DNA of 64,000 nt from an uncultured Clostridia bacterium (GCA_928721915.1 CAKMVZ010000001.1:558001-622000); one strand, 5' to 3'. Positions 36,993-47,373 are shown, counted from the first letter of the stretch. Numbers and translations: made by a program. Notes: generated by a model not told the origin, from the sequence alone.

Positions 36993-38375
36993 ATGAGCGA
37001 AAAAGAAGAAAAAAAGACTGTTATAAAAATAACTAATTTAGTAAAAGAATATAAAATGTTTGGTAGAAAAAAAGATAGACTATTAGAAGCTATAATTCCA
37101 AAATATGAAAGACATTCTACTTTTAGAGCAATGGATAACTTAAATCTAGAAGTAAAAAAAGGAGAAGTTCTTGGAATACTTGGAAAAAATGGTGCTGGAA
37201 AATCAACTTTACTTAAAATGATTACAGGAGTTGTTTTTCCAACATCAGGTAAAATAGAAATAGATGGTAGAATAAGTTCGCTTTTAGAGCTTGGAACTGC
37301 TTTTAATCCGGAACTTACAGGTTATGAAAATATTTATCAACATGGTCAAATTTTTGGGCTAACAGATAAGGAAATAAAAGATAAAGAACAAGAAATAATT
37401 GATTTTGCTGATATTGGAAAACATTTATCTCAGCCTGTAAAAACATATTCTTCTGGTATGTTTGCAAGATTAGCTTTTGCTTGCGCTATAAATGTTGATC
37501 CTGATATTTTAATTGTTGATGAAGTTTTGTCTGTTGGAGATATGGCATTCCAATTAAAATGCTTTAAAAAGTTTGAACAATTTAAAAAACAAGGAAAGAC
37601 AATTCTTTTTGTAACACATAGTATTTCAGATGTCATAAGAAATTGTACAAGAACTATAATTATAGATGGCGGTAAGAAAATTTTTGATGGATCAGTAAAA
37701 GAAGGAACAGAAAAGTATAAAAAATTAATTGTAGGTTTAGATATAAACGAGGAAAGTAGTACAAAATCTATTGAACAATATGAAAAAGAAAAAGCTTTAG
37801 AAAAAGAAGAGGAGATGAAGGAAAAAGAAAATATTCCAACTCCAAAAAAAGAACCAAAAAAAGTATCTGATAGTTCACAAATTAGAAATGACCAAAAATG
37901 GAAAACATATTTTGTGGAAAATGATAAAATAATAGATTATGGAAATAAAAAAGCAGAAGTAATAGATTATGGAATTTTTGATTTAGAAAATCATCCTATT
38001 AATTCTTTTGAAAATGATGAAGAAGTTGTTTTAAAATCTAAAATAAAATTTAATGAAACAGTTATTAATCCTATATTTACTATGACCTTAAAAGATTTTA
38101 AAGGTTTAGATATTACAGGAACTAATACAGATATTGAAAAAATGTATACAGGAGAATTTAAAAAAGGAGATGTAGTTGTTGCAGAATTTAGGCAAAAATT
38201 GCCTGTTAGTCCTAATAAATATACACTTTCTTTTAGTTGTACACATTTTAATGATAATGGAGATTTAGAAGTATTAAATAGAAAATACGATGCACTTTTA
38301 GTTGAAATTATATCTAAAAAAAATACAGTAGGTTTATTAAGATTAGATTCAAAGATTAGTATTATTAAGCTATAA
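36993..38375 (+). CDS. Polysaccharide ABC exporter, ATPase with glycan-binding C-terminus (Wzt type)
   Basis: 460 aa. Walker A LGKNGAGKSTLLKM (about residue 62), signature YSSGMFARLAFA, Walker B DILIVDEVLSVGD. After a charged linker (EKEKALEKEEEMKEKEN) the C-terminal 150 residues form a Wzt-type beta domain that recognises the finished glycan. Together with the permease at 35192 it makes a complete Wzm/Wzt exporter. RBS AAAGAGG. Confidence 0.9.
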   Translation: MSEKEEKKTVIKITNLVKEYKMFGRKKDRLLEAIIPKYERHSTFRAMDNLNLEVKKGEVLGILGKNGAGKSTLLKMITGVVFPTSGKIEIDGRISSLLELGTAFNPELTGYENIYQHGQIFGLTDKEIKDKEQEIIDFADIGKHLSQPVKTYSSGMFARLAFACAINVDPDILIVDEVLSVGDMAFQLKCFKKFEQFKKQGKTILFVTHSISDVIRNCTRTIIIDGGKKIFDGSVKEGTEKYKKLIVGLDINEESSTKSIEQYEKEKALEKEEEMKEKENIPTPKKEPKKVSDSSQIRNDQKWKTYFVENDKIIDYGNKKAEVIDYGIFDLENHPINSFENDEEVVLKSKIKFNETVINPIFTMTLKDFKGLDITGTNTDIEKMYTGEFKKGDVVVAEFRQKLPVSPNKYTLSFSCTHFNDNGDLEVLNRKYDALLVEIISKKNTVGLLRLDSKISIIKL

Positions 38376-38427
38376 AATAGAGTTAGAAAGGAGCAAGTGA
38401 TTATTTTATATAATCATAAATATAACA

Positions 38428-40243
38428 ATGAATTTGAAACATTTATTTAATGAAATAAAATTTTATTTTAAAACTTATGGTTTTTGGAGAACAGTAAGAA
38501 AATGTCTTTCAAAATTAAAAAGAATAATTTTAAGACAAGAAGATAGCATGAAATTAGGTATAGAAATTTATGCAAATTGGATAAATAAATATGAACCTAA
38601 AGAAGAGGAATTAGAAGAACAAAAAAATCATAAATTTAAAAATAATCCTAAAATTAGTGTAATAGTTCCTATGTACAATACTCCAATTAATTTTTTTGAA
38701 GAATTGGTAGATTGTTTAATAGATCAAACTTATTCTAATTGGGAACTATGTTTAGCAGATGGAAGTCCAGAGCAGAATAAAAAATTAGAGCCAATTATAA
38801 AAAAAGATAAAAGAATAAAATATAAATTTTTAAATGAAAATAAGGGAATACCTGGAAATACAAATGAAGCTTTAAAATTAGCAACAGGAGATTTTGTAGC
38901 TCTTCTAGACCATGATGATACTCTTCCAAAGTTTTGCTTATATGAAGTAGTAAAAGCTATAAATGAAAATCCTGATGTAGAATTTATCTATACTGATGAA
39001 GATAAAATTATTGGAGATACTGGAGTTAGAAAAGAACCATATTTTAAACCTGATTTTTCACCAGATACATTAAGAGCAAATAATTATATAACACATTTTT
39101 CAGTATTTAAAAAATCTTTAATGGATAAATTAGAAGGATTTAGAGATAATTATAATGGAGCTCAAGATTATGATATTATTTTAAGAGCAACAGAAAATAC
39201 AAAAAATATTGTACATATTCCAAAGATTTTATATCATTGGAGAGTTCATGAAAAATCAACAGCTATGGCCGCTAGTACTAAACCATATGCTTATGAATCA
39301 GGTCAAAGAGCAATCCAAGACCATATAGATAGATTAGGATTAAAAGGAACAGTAAAACCAGGTGGAGATGCTCCAGGAATTTATGAAACAGAATATGAAG
39401 TAATTCGGAAATCCTAAAGTTTCAATTTTAATTCCAAATAAAGACGGAATTGATTTATTGAAAACATGTACAGATTCTATTTTAAAATTAACAACATATG
39501 AAAATTATGAAATAGTTGTAATTGAGAATAATAGTGAAAAAGAAGAAACTTTTAAATATTATCAAGAATTAGAGAAAAATGAAAAAATAAGAATTATTAA
39601 ATATCCAGATAAAGGATTTAATTATTCAAGAATAATTAATTTTGGTGTAAGAAATTGCAATAGTGAATATGTATTACAGCTTAATAATGATACTGAACTT
39701 TTAACTCCAGACTGGCTTCAAAAATTTATTGGGTATTGCCAAAGAGAAGATGTTGGAGCGGTTGGAGCAAGGCTTTATTTTGAAGATCATTCAATTCAAC
39801 ATGCAGGAATAGTTATTGGAATTTGTGGTTTAGCAGCAAATATGTTAACAGCACTTCCAAAAGGAGTACATGCATTTTTTGGCAGAGAATGTTTAATTCA
39901 AAATGTGAGTAGCGTTACAGGAGCGTGTTTATTTGCAAAAAGAAGCATTTATGAAGAAGTAGGCTATATGGATGAAGAAAATTTCGTTGTTGCATTTAAT
40001 GATGTTGATTTTTGCTTAAAAATTAGGGAAAAGGGATATAAGATTATTTATAATCCATATATAGAATTAATGCATTATGAGTCAAAATCAAGAGGTTATG
40101 AAGATACTCCAGAGAAAAAGGCAAGATTTGAAAGAGAATCAAATAATTTTAAAGAAAAGTGGAAAGATGTGATTAAAAAAGGAGATCCATATTACAATCC
40201 AAATTTAAGTTTGACTTCTGTTTATTATGATTTAAAAATATAA
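38428..40243 (+). CDS. Two-domain GT2 glycosyltransferase, with a +1 frameshift at CGG
   Basis: Joined product 604 aa. Domain 1: ISVIVPMYNTPINFFEELVD, DHDDTLP and YTDEDKI. The frame stops at 39417 after EVI-RKS; skipping C39406 gives EVI-GNPKVSILIPNKDGIDLL, the start of domain 2, with NNDTELL and GACLFAKRSIYEEVG. The order is that of rhamnan/O-antigen dual-domain synthases. The shift lies exactly in the interdomain linker, so zero-frame product would be a free domain 1. The start ATG 38428 has no clear RBS. Confidence 0.82.
39406..39408 (+). other. CGG +1 frameshift site in the two-domain glycosyltransferase
   Basis: Context ATT-CGG-A, giving Gly327. The zero frame stops at 39417, after domain 1. 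Confidence 0.75.
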
Positions 40244-40277
40244 TTTATATTTTATAAAATTAAAATATAAAAAACTA

Positions 40278-40306
40278 TTGACTGCTTGGAAAAATTGTTG
40301 TAAAAT
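40278..40306 (+). promoter_or_regulatory. Promoter of the glyS T-box transcript
   Basis: TTGACT, 17-bp spacer, TAAAAT. Confidence 0.7.
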
Positions 40307-40312
40307 ACTAGC

Positions 40313-40558
40313 AAGCGTTGAGAAAGAGGAAATGTTAAGAATTATTTTTTAAGAGAGCAAGTGATGGTGGGATACTTGTAATAATTTAACATGGTGGAGC
40401 TTTTGAGCTAAAAATAAAATAAATTGAGGTGGATATATTTTTTAAAAGTAAAAAATATATCAACTAGGGTGGAATCGCGGAAGCATAGATTATAAATATA
40501 GATAATAACTTTCGTCCCTAGCATTAAAAATCAAATGCTAGGAGCGAAAGTTTTTTTG
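40313..40558 (+). promoter_or_regulatory. T-box riboswitch leader upstream of glyS
   Basis: T-box sequence AGGGTGGAATCGCGG (40466-40480) and a terminator stem ACTTTCGTCCCTAGCATT / AATGCTAGGAGCGAAAGT plus T-run (40507-40557). A Stem-I helix (ATGTTAAGAATTATT with AATAATTTAACAT) is followed by GGTGGAG, compatible with a glycine specifier codon. Uncharged tRNA-Gly would stabilise the antiterminator. Confidence 0.9.
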
Positions 40559-40586
40559 TTTGTTCTTAGCTAAAGGAGGTATTTTT

Positions 40587-41969
40587 ATGGTAGATTCAAT
40601 GGAAAAAATTGTGGCAATGTGTAAGTCAAGAGGATTTGTATATCCAGGTTCAGAAATTTATGGAGGATTAGCCAATTCATGGGATTATGGCCCTTTAGGA
40701 ACAGAACTTAAAAACAATATTAAAATGTTATGGTTTAAAAAATTTGTTCAAGAAAACAAATATAATGTAAAACTAGATAGTGCAATTTTAATGAATCCTG
40801 AAACTTGGGTTGCTTCAGGTCATGTTGGAGGTTTTAGTGATCCACTAATTGATTGCAGGGAGTGTAAAACTCGTCATAGAGCAGATAAATTAATTGAAGA
40901 ATGGGCTCATACTCAGGGAAAAGACATGATTGCAGATGGAATGAGTGATAAAGAATTAATAGATTTTATAAATGAAAATGATATTTGTTGCCCAAACTGT
41001 GGAAAACGTAATTTTACAGATATTAGAAAATTTAATTTAATGTTTAAAACATTTCAAGGAGTAACAGAAGATTCAACTTCACAAATTTATTTAAGACCAG
41101 AAACAGCTCAAGGAATCTTTGTTAATTTTAAAAATGTTATGAGAACAACAAGAAGAAAAATTCCAATGGGTATTGCTCAAATTGGTAAATCTTTTAGAAA
41201 TGAAATAACACCAGGAAATTTCATATTTAGAACAAGAGAATTTGAACAAATGGAACTTGAATTTTTCTGCAAGCCGGGAACTGACTTAGAATGGCATAAA
41301 TATTGGAAAGAATTTTGTGAAAATTGGCTTTTATCTTTAGGAATGCAAAAAGAAAATATAAGATTAAGAGATCATGAAAAAGCTGAACTTTCTCATTATA
41401 GTAATGCAACAACTGATATTGAATTTAAATTTCCATTTGGTTGGGGAGAACTTTGGGGTATTGCTGATAGAACAGATTATGATTTAAAAGCACATATGAC
41501 TCATTCAAAACAAGATATGACTTATTTAGATCCAGAAACAAATGAAAAATATATTCCATATTGTATTGAACCATCACTTGGTTGTGATAGAGTAGCTTTA
41601 GCATTTTTATGTAACGCATATGATGAAGAAGAAATTTCAGAAGGTGATATAAGAACTGTTTTGCATTTACATCCAGCTCTTGCTCCATATAAAGCTGCTA
41701 TTTTACCATTATCTAAAAAATTGAATGATAAAGCAGAAGAAGTTTATACAAAACTTTCAAAAAGCTTTATGTGTGATTTTGACTCAGCTGGAAGCATTGG
41801 AAAAAGATATAGAAGAGAAGATGAAATTGGAACACCATATTGTATTACAATTGATTTTGATACATTAGAAGATGATACAGTAACAATAAGAGATAGAGAT
41901 ACAATGGAACAAATAAGGTTACCAATTTCAGAAGTTGAGAATTATATAAAAGAAAAATTAGAAATTTAA
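40587..41969 (+). CDS. glyS: Glycyl-tRNA synthetase, homodimeric class II
   Basis: Charges tRNA-Gly. 460 aa of the alpha2 type. Motifs FVYPGSEIYGGLANSWDYGP, RPETAQGIFVNFKNV (motif 2 region), QIGKSFRNEITP, ELWGIADRTDYDL and PSLGCDRVALAFL. A zinc ribbon (CREC and CPNC) lies in the insert. ATG 40587 has RBS AAAGGAGG; ATG-like starts further up lie in the terminator. Being the glycine enzyme is notable because recoding in this genome always ends on Gly codons. Confidence 0.95.
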   Translation: MVDSMEKIVAMCKSRGFVYPGSEIYGGLANSWDYGPLGTELKNNIKMLWFKKFVQENKYNVKLDSAILMNPETWVASGHVGGFSDPLIDCRECKTRHRADKLIEEWAHTQGKDMIADGMSDKELIDFINENDICCPNCGKRNFTDIRKFNLMFKTFQGVTEDSTSQIYLRPETAQGIFVNFKNVMRTTRRKIPMGIAQIGKSFRNEITPGNFIFRTREFEQMELEFFCKPGTDLEWHKYWKEFCENWLLSLGMQKENIRLRDHEKAELSHYSNATTDIEFKFPFGWGELWGIADRTDYDLKAHMTHSKQDMTYLDPETNEKYIPYCIEPSLGCDRVALAFLCNAYDEEEISEGDIRTVLHLHPALAPYKAAILPLSKKLNDKAEEVYTKLSKSFMCDFDSAGSIGKRYRREDEIGTPYCITIDFDTLEDDTVTIRDRDTMEQIRLPISEVENYIKEKLEI

Positions 41970-42021
41970 AGCTAATTTAGAATAAAAAATTAAGTAAAAG
42001 TGGAGAAATTTGGTAAAATGC

Positions 42022-42050
42022 TTGACTTTGTAGGAAAAAGACTGTATAAT
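42022..42050 (+). promoter_or_regulatory. Promoter of the nusA-infB operon
   Basis: TTGACT, 17-bp spacer, TATAAT. The leader holds a hairpin AGAGTGGGA/TCCCACTCT (42079-42101). rimP, usual before nusA, is not present. Confidence 0.8.
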
Positions 42051-42136
42051 AATTACTGTACAGAACAAAATGAGCTAGAAGAGTGGGAACAAATCCCACT
42101 CTTAAGTTTTGTTTATGTAAGGAGGAGTTTTAAAAA

Positions 42137-43345
42137 ATGAAACAGATTGATGTAAAAGAATTAGTTAGCGCAATGGATGAACTTGAAAAAGAAAGAGGAA
42201 TAAAAAAAGAATACTTAATTGAATCTTTAGAATCAGCTTTAGTTACAGCTTATAAAAAGAATTTTGATTCAGAAGATAATGTTAAAGTAAACATAAATGG
42301 AGATACGGGAGAAATTCATGTTTATTCTGTAATGGAAGTAGTAGAAAAATCAGAAGATCCATTGTTAGAAATAAGTTTGGAAAAAGCTAAAAAAATTAAT
42401 CCAGATGTAAAAATTGGAGATACAGTAGATATAGAAATTATGCCAAAAGATTTTGGTAGAATAGCAGCTCAAACAGCGAAACAAGTTGTTGTTCAAAAAA
42501 TAAGAGAAGTTGAAAGAGAATTAATTTTTAATGAATATAATGACAAAAAAGGTGAAATAGTATCAGGATTAATTCAAAAAGCAGATACTGGAACTTTAGT
42601 TATTGACTTAGGAAAATTGGAAGGAGTTATGCCTTTAAAAGAACAAATCCCAACAGAGCATTACAAAGTAAATGATAAAATAAAAGGATATGTAATGAGT
42701 GTTGAAAAAGGAAATAAAGGAGCTCCTCAAGTTATAGTTTCAAGAAGTCATCCAAATTTTGTAAAAAGACTTTTTGAATTAGAAATTCCTGAAATTTATG
42801 AAGGTTTAATTGAAATAAAAAGTGTTTCAAGAGAAGCTGGATATAGAAGTAAAGTAGCAGTATATTCTAAAAATGAAAATATTGATCCAGTTGGATCTTG
42901 TGTTGGTCAAAAGGGTGTTAGAATTCAAAATATTATAAATGAGTTAAATGGTGAAAAAATAGATGTTATTGAATGGAGTGAAGAACCTTCAATTTATATA
43001 GCAGCTTCACTTTTACCAGCACAGGTTATGGCAGTTGATGTTAAAGAAGATGAAAAATTTGCTCAAGTTATTGTTCCAGATGATCAATTATCTTTAGCAA
43101 TTGGAAAATCAGGTCAAAATGCAAGATTAGCTGCAAGACTTACAAATTGGAAAATAGATATTAAATCAGAATCTCAAATAAGAGACATTATTGCTGAAAA
43201 TATGAAAAATGAAGAAAATGAAGAAGTAGAAAATACAGAAACTGCTGAGGAAGTAGAAGAAATTTCTGAAGAAGTTAAAGAAGAAAAACCAAAAAAAGCT
43301 AGAAAAACAAAATCAAAAAAATCTACTGATGAAGTAGAAGAATAG
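42137..43345 (+). CDS. nusA: Transcription elongation/termination factor NusA
   Basis: 402 aa. N-terminal RNAP-binding domain (ELEKERGIKKEYLIESLESA), an S1 domain (about residues 130-200), and two KH domains containing VGQKGVRIQNIINELNGEKI and AIGKSGQNARLAARLTNWKI. The tail is acidic then basic (EEVKEEKPKKARKTKSKKS). RBS AAGGAGG. First gene of the operon; no AR repeats, as usual outside Proteobacteria. Confidence 0.95.
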   Translation: MKQIDVKELVSAMDELEKERGIKKEYLIESLESALVTAYKKNFDSEDNVKVNINGDTGEIHVYSVMEVVEKSEDPLLEISLEKAKKINPDVKIGDTVDIEIMPKDFGRIAAQTAKQVVVQKIREVERELIFNEYNDKKGEIVSGLIQKADTGTLVIDLGKLEGVMPLKEQIPTEHYKVNDKIKGYVMSVEKGNKGAPQVIVSRSHPNFVKRLFELEIPEIYEGLIEIKSVSREAGYRSKVAVYSKNENIDPVGSCVGQKGVRIQNIINELNGEKIDVIEWSEEPSIYIAASLLPAQVMAVDVKEDEKFAQVIVPDDQLSLAIGKSGQNARLAARLTNWKIDIKSESQIRDIIAENMKNEENEEVENTETAEEVEEISEEVKEEKPKKARKTKSKKSTDEVEE

Positions 43346-43356
43346 AAGAGGTAAAA

Positions 43357-43626
43357 ATGGAGAAAAAACAAAAGTATGTACCGCTTAGAAGATGTATGGC
43401 TTGTAATGAACAAAAAGAAAAAAAAGATTTGATTAGAATAGTAAGAAGCAAAGAAGGAGTTTTAGACATTGATTTAACAGGCAAGAAAAATGGTAGAGGT
43501 GCATATATTTGTAAAAGAGAAGATTGTCTTAATAAAGTTATAAAAACTAAAAGACTTGAAAGAGTTTTAGAAACTAAAATCGATGAGGATTTTTATGAAA
43601 GTATAAGAGGTGTAATTATTGGATAA
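43357..43626 (+). CDS. ylxR: YlxR-family RNA-binding protein
   Basis: 89 aa. YVPLRRCMACNEQKEKKDLIRI and the GRGAYICKREDCLNK motif (GRGAYxC) define the family, which is encoded between nusA and infB and binds RNA. RBS AGAGG. Its stop overlaps the ylxQ start region. Confidence 0.93.
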   Translation: MEKKQKYVPLRRCMACNEQKEKKDLIRIVRSKEGVLDIDLTGKKNGRGAYICKREDCLNKVIKTKRLERVLETKIDEDFYESIRGVIIG

Positions 43627-43928
43627 ATGCTATGGAATGCTTGGAATCTCAGCTAAAGCGGGAAGAGTTATTTCGCGGATATGAGATTGTTTTAGAAGGA
43701 ATCAAGAGAAGAAAAGTTAAACTAGTAATACTTGCTAATGATGCATCTAGTAAAACTAAAGAAAATATAAACTTTTTTTCTGAAAAATATAAAATACCAT
43801 TAATAATTTTTGGTAATATTGAAAAAAATAGTATAGCTATTGGGAAAAAAGGAAGAGCGGTTATTGGGATTACAGATTCAAGATTGGCAGATGAAATCCA
43901 AAAGTTAATTATTGGGGGTGAATCATAA
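43619..43928 (+). CDS. ylxQ: YlxQ, L7Ae-family kink-turn protein, with a +1 frameshift at CGG
   Basis: TTG start 43619 overlaps the end of ylxR and gives MDKCYGMLGISAKAGRVIS, the usual L7Ae-like start. The frame would stop at 43684 (SRI-stop); skipping C43676 gives VIS-GYEIVLEGIKRRKVKLV, with Gly20 where homologues have SG. The rest, LVILANDASSKTKENI and IGKKGRAVIGITD, runs to 43928. Joined length 102 aa, normal. The family binds K-turn RNA and is related to ribosomal L7Ae. It ends directly at the infB start. Confidence 0.88.
43676..43678 (+). other. CGG +1 frameshift site in ylxQ
   Basis: Context TCG-CGG-A, giving Gly20. The zero frame stops at 43684. Confidence 0.8.
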
Positions 43929-46694
43929 ATGAAAGTAAAAATTTATGAAATTGCAAAAAAATTAGGAGTAGATAATAAACAAGTAGTTGAGATTGCAAAT
44001 AAAAATGGCATTGAAGTTAAAAGCCATTTAAGTTCAGTTACAGAAGAAGAGGGGAAAATGTTAGAGAAATTATTAAAAGGAGTATTTAAAAAGAAATCTA
44101 TGGAAAATCAAAAAGAAAAAGATGAACCAGTTATCATTAGAAGAGAAGTAATTTTTAATGATGATAAAAATGAAGAAGAGGAAAAGAAAAAACAGCAAAA
44201 AAAGGAACAGGCTTCTTTTAATGTCGAAAAAAATAGAAAAAAAGACTATAACATTGTTTATAGAAATAAACCTACAAAACCTCTTACTGTAAGTGAGCTT
44301 TTAGGTATATCTAAAAAAGAAGATAAAAAACAAGAAGCCCCAAAAGTTGTGAAAGAAGAATCAAAAAAGCCAGAAAATGTTGTTCCAGAGCCAGAAAAAG
44401 AAGTTGTAAAATCAAAAGAACTTGAAACAAAAAGCTCTTCTGAGGCTGATAATACTAACCCTAAAAATAAAGTAAATCATGATAAAAACTTTAATAATGA
44501 AAATAGACAAAATCGTTCTCAAAACAAACATTATCAAGATAAAGATTTTAAAAATCAAAGAAAAGATGATTTTAAAAGAGAACCTAGAGATAATAGAAAT
44601 CCTAGAAAACTTGATGGTAAAGGTATAGATAAAAAAATAAAAAATATTATGGAAATGGATATTCCTGAAAAAGAAAATGTAAGGGAATATGCTTCAAATA
44701 GATTAAAAGATAGACAAAAACAAAATAGAATTGATGAATCTAAAAATTCTAATAATAGAAAAAATAGAAGAAATAATGAAGAATTTGATAATGGTAAATT
44801 AAATAATCTTAAAAAACATAGTACACTTTCAAATATGTTTCATGAAGAAGGTGAAATGTATGATTATTATGATTTAAGTACAGAAAGAGGAAAAAGAGCT
44901 AAAAAGAAACCAAAACAAGGAAATAAAGTTAAACAAAAAATATTTAAACTTACTGAAATTACCATTCCAGAACATATTACAGTTAAAGATTTAGCTATGG
45001 AGATGAAAATTACAAGTAGTGAAGTTATAAAAAAATTATTAAATTTAGGAATGATGGTTACAATAAATAATGAAATAGATTTTGATACAGCATTTTTAGT
45101 AGCATCAGAATTTGGAATTACAGCAATTAAGAAAAATGTAGTTACAGATGAAGATAAATTAATTGATGAAAGTGAAGATGATGTAAAGGATTTAAAACCA
45201 CGTCCACCAGTTATAGTTGTTATGGGACACGTTGACCATGGTAAAACTTCGCTTCTTGATGCTATTAGAAGTACAAATGTTATTGAAGGCGAATCAGGTG
45301 GAATCACACAACATATTGGTGCATATCAAGTAAATATTAATGGAAAAGATATAACATTTTTAGATACTCCAGGTCATGAGGCTTTTACTAGCATGCGTGC
45401 TAGAGGTGCTCAAATTACTGATATTGCAATTTTAGTTGTAGCTGCAAACGATGGTGTTATGCCTCAAACAGTTGAAGCTATTGACCATGCTAGAGCAGCT
45501 AATATTCCAATAATTGTTGCAGTTAATAAAATGGATTTACCAGATGCCAATATTGATAAAGTAAAACAAGAATTAATGAAATATGATATAGTTCCAGAAG
45601 AATGGGGCGGAGATACTATTTTTGTTCCAATTTCAGCTAAAACAAAAATGGGTATAGATAATCTTTTAGAGATGGTATTACTTGAAGCTGAAGTTTTAGA
45701 TTTAAAAGCAAACCCTAATAAACAAGCTAAAGGAACTGTTATTGAAGCAAGACTTGATAAAACAAAAGGACCTATCGCTACAATGCTTGTTCAAAGAGGT
45801 AAGTTAGATGTTGGAGATACAATTATAGTAGGTTCTTCAATTGGTAGAATAAGAAAAATGAGAAATGATAAAGGAAAAGAAGTAAAAACTGCTGGACCTT
45901 CAATGCCAGTTGAAATAAGTGGTTTATCTTCAGTTCCACAATCTGGAGATACTTTCTATGAAGTAAAAGATGAAAAAACAGCAAAACATTTAATTGAAAG
46001 AAGAAAACGTGAAGAAAGAGAAAAAGAACTTGCAAAACGTAAAATAGTAACATTAGATGATATTTTCTCTCAAATTGAAAGTGAAAATTTAAAACAATTA
46101 AACTTAATTGTAAAAGCAGATGTTCAAGGTTCTGTAGAAGCATTAAAACAATCTTTGGTAAAATTATCTAATGATGAAGTTAAGGTATCTGTAATTCATA
46201 GTAGTGTTGGTGGAGTTACTGAAACTGATGTTAACTTAGCTAAAGTTTCAAATGCTATAATTATTGCTTTCAATGTTAGAGCTGAAGCTATTGCTAAAAG
46301 TATTGCAGAAAAAGAAGGCGTTGAGATAAACACATATTCTGTAATTTATGATGCTATAAATGATGTTGAAGCTGCAATGAAAGGAATGCTTGATCCTGTT
46401 TATAAAGAAGTTATAATTGGAACTGCAGAAGTAAGACAGGTATTTAAAGTTTCAAATGTAGGAACAATTGCAGGAGCATATGTACAAACAGGAAAAATCT
46501 CAAGAAATGCTGGAATTAGAGTTATTAGAGATAATATTGTTATTCATGATGGAAAATTAGTATCTTTAAAAAGATTTAAAGATGACGTAAAAGAAGTTGC
46601 AACAGGCTATGAATGTGGACTTCAAATAGAAAAATATGATGATATTAAAGAGGGAGATTCTTTAGAAGTTTACGTTATGGAAGAGGTAAAATAA
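43929..46694 (+). CDS. infB: Translation initiation factor IF-2
   Basis: 921 aa GTPase that brings fMet-tRNA to the 30S P site. IF2_N modules at the start (KIYEIAKKLGVDNKQVVEIA) and at about 338-385. Between them is a long Asn/Lys/Arg-rich low-complexity linker. G domain: GHVDHGKTSLLDAI, DTPGHEAF, NKMD. C-terminal domains end EGDSLEVYVMEEVK. RBS GGGGGTG overlaps ylxQ. No CGG codon, clean frame throughout. Confidence 0.96.
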   Translation: MKVKIYEIAKKLGVDNKQVVEIANKNGIEVKSHLSSVTEEEGKMLEKLLKGVFKKKSMENQKEKDEPVIIRREVIFNDDKNEEEEKKKQQKKEQASFNVEKNRKKDYNIVYRNKPTKPLTVSELLGISKKEDKKQEAPKVVKEESKKPENVVPEPEKEVVKSKELETKSSSEADNTNPKNKVNHDKNFNNENRQNRSQNKHYQDKDFKNQRKDDFKREPRDNRNPRKLDGKGIDKKIKNIMEMDIPEKENVREYASNRLKDRQKQNRIDESKNSNNRKNRRNNEEFDNGKLNNLKKHSTLSNMFHEEGEMYDYYDLSTERGKRAKKKPKQGNKVKQKIFKLTEITIPEHITVKDLAMEMKITSSEVIKKLLNLGMMVTINNEIDFDTAFLVASEFGITAIKKNVVTDEDKLIDESEDDVKDLKPRPPVIVVMGHVDHGKTSLLDAIRSTNVIEGESGGITQHIGAYQVNINGKDITFLDTPGHEAFTSMRARGAQITDIAILVVAANDGVMPQTVEAIDHARAANIPIIVAVNKMDLPDANIDKVKQELMKYDIVPEEWGGDTIFVPISAKTKMGIDNLLEMVLLEAEVLDLKANPNKQAKGTVIEARLDKTKGPIATMLVQRGKLDVGDTIIVGSSIGRIRKMRNDKGKEVKTAGPSMPVEISGLSSVPQSGDTFYEVKDEKTAKHLIERRKREEREKELAKRKIVTLDDIFSQIESENLKQLNLIVKADVQGSVEALKQSLVKLSNDEVKVSVIHSSVGGVTETDVNLAKVSNAIIIAFNVRAEAIAKSIAEKEGVEINTYSVIYDAINDVEAAMKGMLDPVYKEVIIGTAEVRQVFKVSNVGTIAGAYVQTGKISRNAGIRVIRDNIVIHDGKLVSLKRFKDDVKEVATGYECGLQIEKYDDIKEGDSLEVYVMEEVK

Positions 46695-46699
46695 TTCGT

Positions 46700-46732
46700 G
46701 AAAAAATTGCTTTGCAATTTTTACTCGAAATC
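46700..46732 (+). terminator. Hairpin after infB
   Basis: GTGAAAAAATTGC/GCAATTTTTAC stem with T-run in the 3' arm. May act as a weak terminator. Confidence 0.5.
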
Positions 46733-46754
46733 CTAAACTAGAGAGGAGTAAAAT

Positions 46755-46985
46755 GAGTGCCTTCGGTTCCGAAATTTGAGGTATATAATATTTATTCCAT
46801 TTCGTTCCTCGGTTACGCTCCGTTCAAACAGCTTCTAGCTTTAACGACCTTGAGCCTCTCTCTGCGCAAGCTTAGGCTTCCTCAAAATCGTTAAATGGCA
46901 AGAAGCTGTAATTCACTCCACTAGACATTCGTCGCTCCATTCCATAAATATTATATACCTCAAATTTCTAGTGAGTGCAATTATT
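46755..46985. repeat. Nested-palindrome element, copy A
   Basis: Outer arms GAAATTTGAGGTATATAATA (from 46771) and TATTATATACCTCAAATTTC (to 46968); inner arms CAGCTTCTAGCTTTAACGA and TCGTTAAATGGCAAGAAGCTG. Interarm motifs CATTTCGTTCCTCGG and ACATTCGTCGCTCCATT are shared with copy B at 19265 although the arms differ. Sits in the infB-rbfA spacer. Confidence 0.65.
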
Positions 46986-47024
46986 TAATTGGAAATATAT
47001 ATTATTTAGAAAGGAGAAAATTTT

Positions 47025-47373
47025 ATGTCTGATAGTAATAGAATGAATCGTGTTGATGAGGAAATAAAAAAAGCTGTAAGTAAAATTATATCTCAAGATT
47101 TGCACGATCCAAAGCTTACTGGTTTAATAAGTGTAACAAGTGTAAAAACTACTCCTGATTTACGTTATGCTAGAGTATTTGTTAGTATGATTGGATGTAA
47201 AAGTCAAAAAGAAAATTTAGCAATACTAAAAAAATCTAGTGGTTTTATAAGAAGTTTAATTGCTAAAGAAGTTAATTTAAGAATAACTCCAGAATTAGTT
47301 TTTGAATTTGATGAAAGTATTGAATATCGGTTCAAAGATTGATAAAATATTAAAAGATATGAATAAGAAATAA
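47025..47373 (+). CDS. rbfA: Ribosome-binding factor A, with a +1 frameshift at CGG
   Basis: RbfA is a KH-fold 30S maturation factor. MNRVDEEIKKAVSKIISQDL, DPKLTGLISVTSVKTTPDL and ARVFVS are typical. The frame stops at 47342 after SIEY-RFKD; skipping C47328 gives SIEY-GSKIDKILKDMNKK, which matches the usual RbfA C-terminus (SIEYGxKI). Joined length 115 aa. RBS AAAGGAG. Only the last 14 residues depend on the shift, so even the short form might retain some activity. Confidence 0.9.
47328..47330 (+). other. CGG +1 frameshift site in rbfA
   Basis: Context TAT-CGG-T, giving Gly102 with GGT, the only site with this codon. The zero frame stops at 47342. Confidence 0.8.
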
